From the NCBI RefSeq assembly GCF_023343835.1, contig NC_064447.1:1240001-1304000 (forward strand): a stretch of 64,000 nt of DNA, in the 5' to 3' direction. The translations under genes and the position numbers were made by a program. Below, one piece after another: positions 61,701 through 64,000 of this stretch (position 1 is its first letter; each line of letters begins with the position of its first letter). A model generated the notes under the pieces. It was given only the letters and a program-made list of their open reading frames with translations, was not told the origin of the DNA and ran no database searches. The DNA is from Lagopus muta. Lineage: Eukaryota > Chordata > Aves > Galliformes > Phasianidae.

Positions 61701-62645
61701 CCAGGACTGGAGAATCTCATCCCTTCTGGCCAGGCTGCAGAGGCTGAATGCTCAGCACTGTGCCCTGCCTCTCTTTGGTTTGCTTATCCCATTTGCTGAG
61801 GGAAGATGGCCATCGAATCATGGTCATGTCCAAATCTAGGACATGGCGTACACAAGGTAACAGGATTGTTGTTTGCTTGTTTTTTAATTAATCCTATGTG
61901 GATATTTGTCCTTCTGATTGCAATCAGGGAGCCTCTCATGCCCACAGCTTTTACAAAGGCCTGTAGTTCTTCAGAAATCCATACATTTGACTGCCATGCT
62001 GTTGTTTGGCAGAAATTCACAGCTGTGCTCTGTGAGTGCTGCTCTTTGCTGTAAATCTGATGCTTGGCAGTTCTGCTGGCTAGCTCCCATTTTTGCAAGG
62101 AAACAGAGCGAGCACACCATCATCCCCAGCTCACTTCCCTGCGTCCTTCAGGTTGCACAGCCTTGGCCTTGTTCTCTTCATCTGCCTTTCTCCCTGACGC
62201 ATTTGAGATTCAGATTAATGCTTTCTGAATTGACGTTGAACTTGACGTTTGTCCAAAGGCACAAAGACCAAACAAGCACACCGTCCCATGCACGTCTCTA
62301 AAGAAGGCACGGCGTGGACAGTGATGGCTCATGCCAGGACTCTGGCAGGTACCAAACTGACAGGAGATGTGTTTACTATCAACTGGACTGGATTAAAAAA
62401 GGATGCCACAGCAGCCAAGTCAATAATTCAACCATCCACTTGAAAGATTGCCTTCTGTCTGCATGCAATTTCCTGAGACATTCAGTCAGTTTCTGTATTG
62501 CCTTTAAACCACAGAATGATCACAAGAATGACTCTGCTCAAGTAACAGGCATTTTGTTTTAAGACTAAAGTAGAGATTTGCTCGTCTGTTAATCTCTTTG
62601 GTAACTTATTTAACTGGGATTGAAGGCGATGCATTCTCTTTAGTG
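58700..62645. other. No gene recognised
   Basis: About 4 kb with only short, unrelated open frames. 60150-60560 is markedly pyrimidine-rich on the plus strand. The missing 5' exons of the 53-58 kb membrane-protein gene could lie here or beyond the window, but no exon could be supported. Confidence 0.5.
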
Positions 62646-62647
62646 CT

Positions 62648-62743
62648 AGTGGTGGCAGTGGTGATAAGGCGACGGTTGGACTAGATGATCTTGTAGGTAG
62701 TCTCCAACCTTGTGATTCTCTGATTCTATGATTCTCTATGGGA
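62648..62743 (+). mobile_element. CR1 LINE 3' end, sense
   Basis: A short sense copy ('ggttggactagatgatcttgtaggtagtctccaacc') ending in repeated GATTCTCTGATTCTATGATTCT. Confidence 0.92.
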
Positions 62744-64000
62744 CACAAGGAAGTCCTGAAAACCCCGAGTTTAGTGGAAAGGCCCTTTTTCTTATTCTGG
62801 CCCATTGGCCACAGCAATTAGTTAGACACATTAACCACGTTTGTCCTCCTCATGAAAACCTGAAAAAAATCTACAGCAGTGATCTGCAAATTGTGAAGCA
62901 ATTTGAAATAATTAGTAAGGAGAACACTGAGCTAATTAGTGTGAGCGGAGTTCTGCTCCAACTGAGCTGCACTGAGTTTCCACCAGCAGCTCAGGCATCC
63001 CCACCACACAGTGCTGCACCACAGAGGAACCAGGACTCAACACCCAGTTTTGGCAACCCATCTGAACAGAGGTGCCAATGCACCCAACGGATCACCTTCC
63101 GAGGATGCCTGTTTTCCTCTTGTGTACAGTAGCAGCAATGGTTAATTAGCTCAGGCTTTATGTGTGGACTTGTAGGTACCTAAGTCTGCAGTCAGGCATA
63201 CTCTTCCCTCTCCAGTTAGACAAGTTAAGGGTTCAGGCCTCTTGTACGTGCTAACAAGCACTGAAAGGCTTTGGAATTTCTGAGCTGTAATGCTGTGCTT
63301 CTAGGCCTCATTCTATTCTTCAGTGGGAATACCACAGTTAGTCAGGGTGGTACAGGCTAAGGGCAAGGGAGCTGGGACATGGTTAATCACACCCTTTATC
63401 AAGGCTACATTAGGCATTTTGTTTTTGCTCCTAACTTCAATGCTCCAAATCGTGCCTCGGGGCACCTAAGTGAAATGTCTGAAGTTAAACAGTGTGAATA
63501 CCCCTGAGGTCACTTCTGCCCACCTGAAGTGGCGGGCAGGGGTCCTGCTGCAGGCCTGGCAACACTCAGAGCAGAGCACAGACAACACTGTGATCGAGAT
63601 TTCCCTTCAGTTAAACAGAGTCCTACACATCAAAGGCCGGAACACTGCCACTGCAGAGCACAGCACGGAGGACAGACTGACATGCCAACAGGATAAAGCC
63701 ATACTGATATTATCATTGGTATGATATTAAGAGCTTGCCTGCCTGTTTATGGTCATTTTCTTCTGCTGCTGCCACCTGGCCTGCCTGATCTCATCAATGC
63801 CTCATTCAAGCAGCCAGGAAAGGAAACATGCAAGGCTCTACCAAACATGCATCGGTTTTCCATCAAATAATATCCACTCTTTCTAATCTTTCCTCAAATA
63901 ACTGAATCACTTCGTGAGTCAGCCACGTATCCCTTCTTCATCTCATCTCACCCAGCTGTATGAGCACCTCACACGGCTAAAGATGCCCCATCACAGAACG
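62744..64000. other. No gene recognised
   Basis: Single-copy-looking A/T-moderate DNA. No domain, splice pair or RNA gene could be supported. Confidence 0.5.

Noticed and set aside
1..64000. tRNA, rRNA, CRISPR or prokaryotic operon features
   Set aside because: None were seen. The sequence is an intron-bearing vertebrate nuclear locus.

Overview
The window is bird nuclear DNA, most likely a galliform such as chicken. It carries about fourteen copies of the 3' end of the avian CR1 LINE, recognisable by ends made of ATTCTGTGATTCT-type octamers or their complement. Its compact, intron-rich genes start in strong CpG islands, and the recognisable proteins are vertebrate proteins with short introns. 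The order IFT140 - TELO2 - RNPS1 suggests the region orthologous to human 16p13.3, which is chicken chromosome 14 from general knowledge; I could not align it.

Layout. From 1 to 1.4 kb (+) are the last three coding exons of IFT140, an intraflagellar-transport protein. From 1.6 to 19.4 kb (-) is the whole of TELO2, with 20 coding exons that join in frame to 807 aa. It converges tail to tail with IFT140. From 19.5 to 29.2 kb (-) is RNPS1, with 7 coding exons and 305 aa; its likely poly(A) site lies just outside the TELO2 CpG-island promoter. From 29.3 to 35 kb is accessory sequence: a long CR1 copy, a candidate solo LTR and a decayed gene remnant with a transposase-type helix-turn-helix and a coiled coil. 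From 35.0 to 47.5 kb (-) is a complete gene that I do not recognise by name. It has 12 coding exons and one non-coding first exon, and encodes a 1043-aa type I membrane protein with a signal peptide, four lamin-tail-like (LTD) domains in two tandem pairs, and a single C-terminal membrane span. From 51.4 to 58.2 kb or beyond (-) is a second gene that I do not recognise: four phase-compatible exons encoding a Cys-containing ectodomain, a Thr/Pro/Glu-rich stalk and a membrane span, plus a plausible last exon and poly(A) signal. From 58.7 to 64 kb I see no gene, only a CR1 end and an LTR-like stretch.

Functional picture. TELO2 (PIKK stability through the TTT complex) and RNPS1 (exon-junction complex and splicing) are housekeeping genes. 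They lie head to tail, each starting in a CpG island that carries recognisable promoter elements: ETS, YY1-like and CCAAT motifs at TELO2, and a palindromic CRE at RNPS1. The two unrecognised membrane-protein genes follow on the same strand. All exon models were built by hand from splice signals, reading phase and recall of human family members. No database search was possible.
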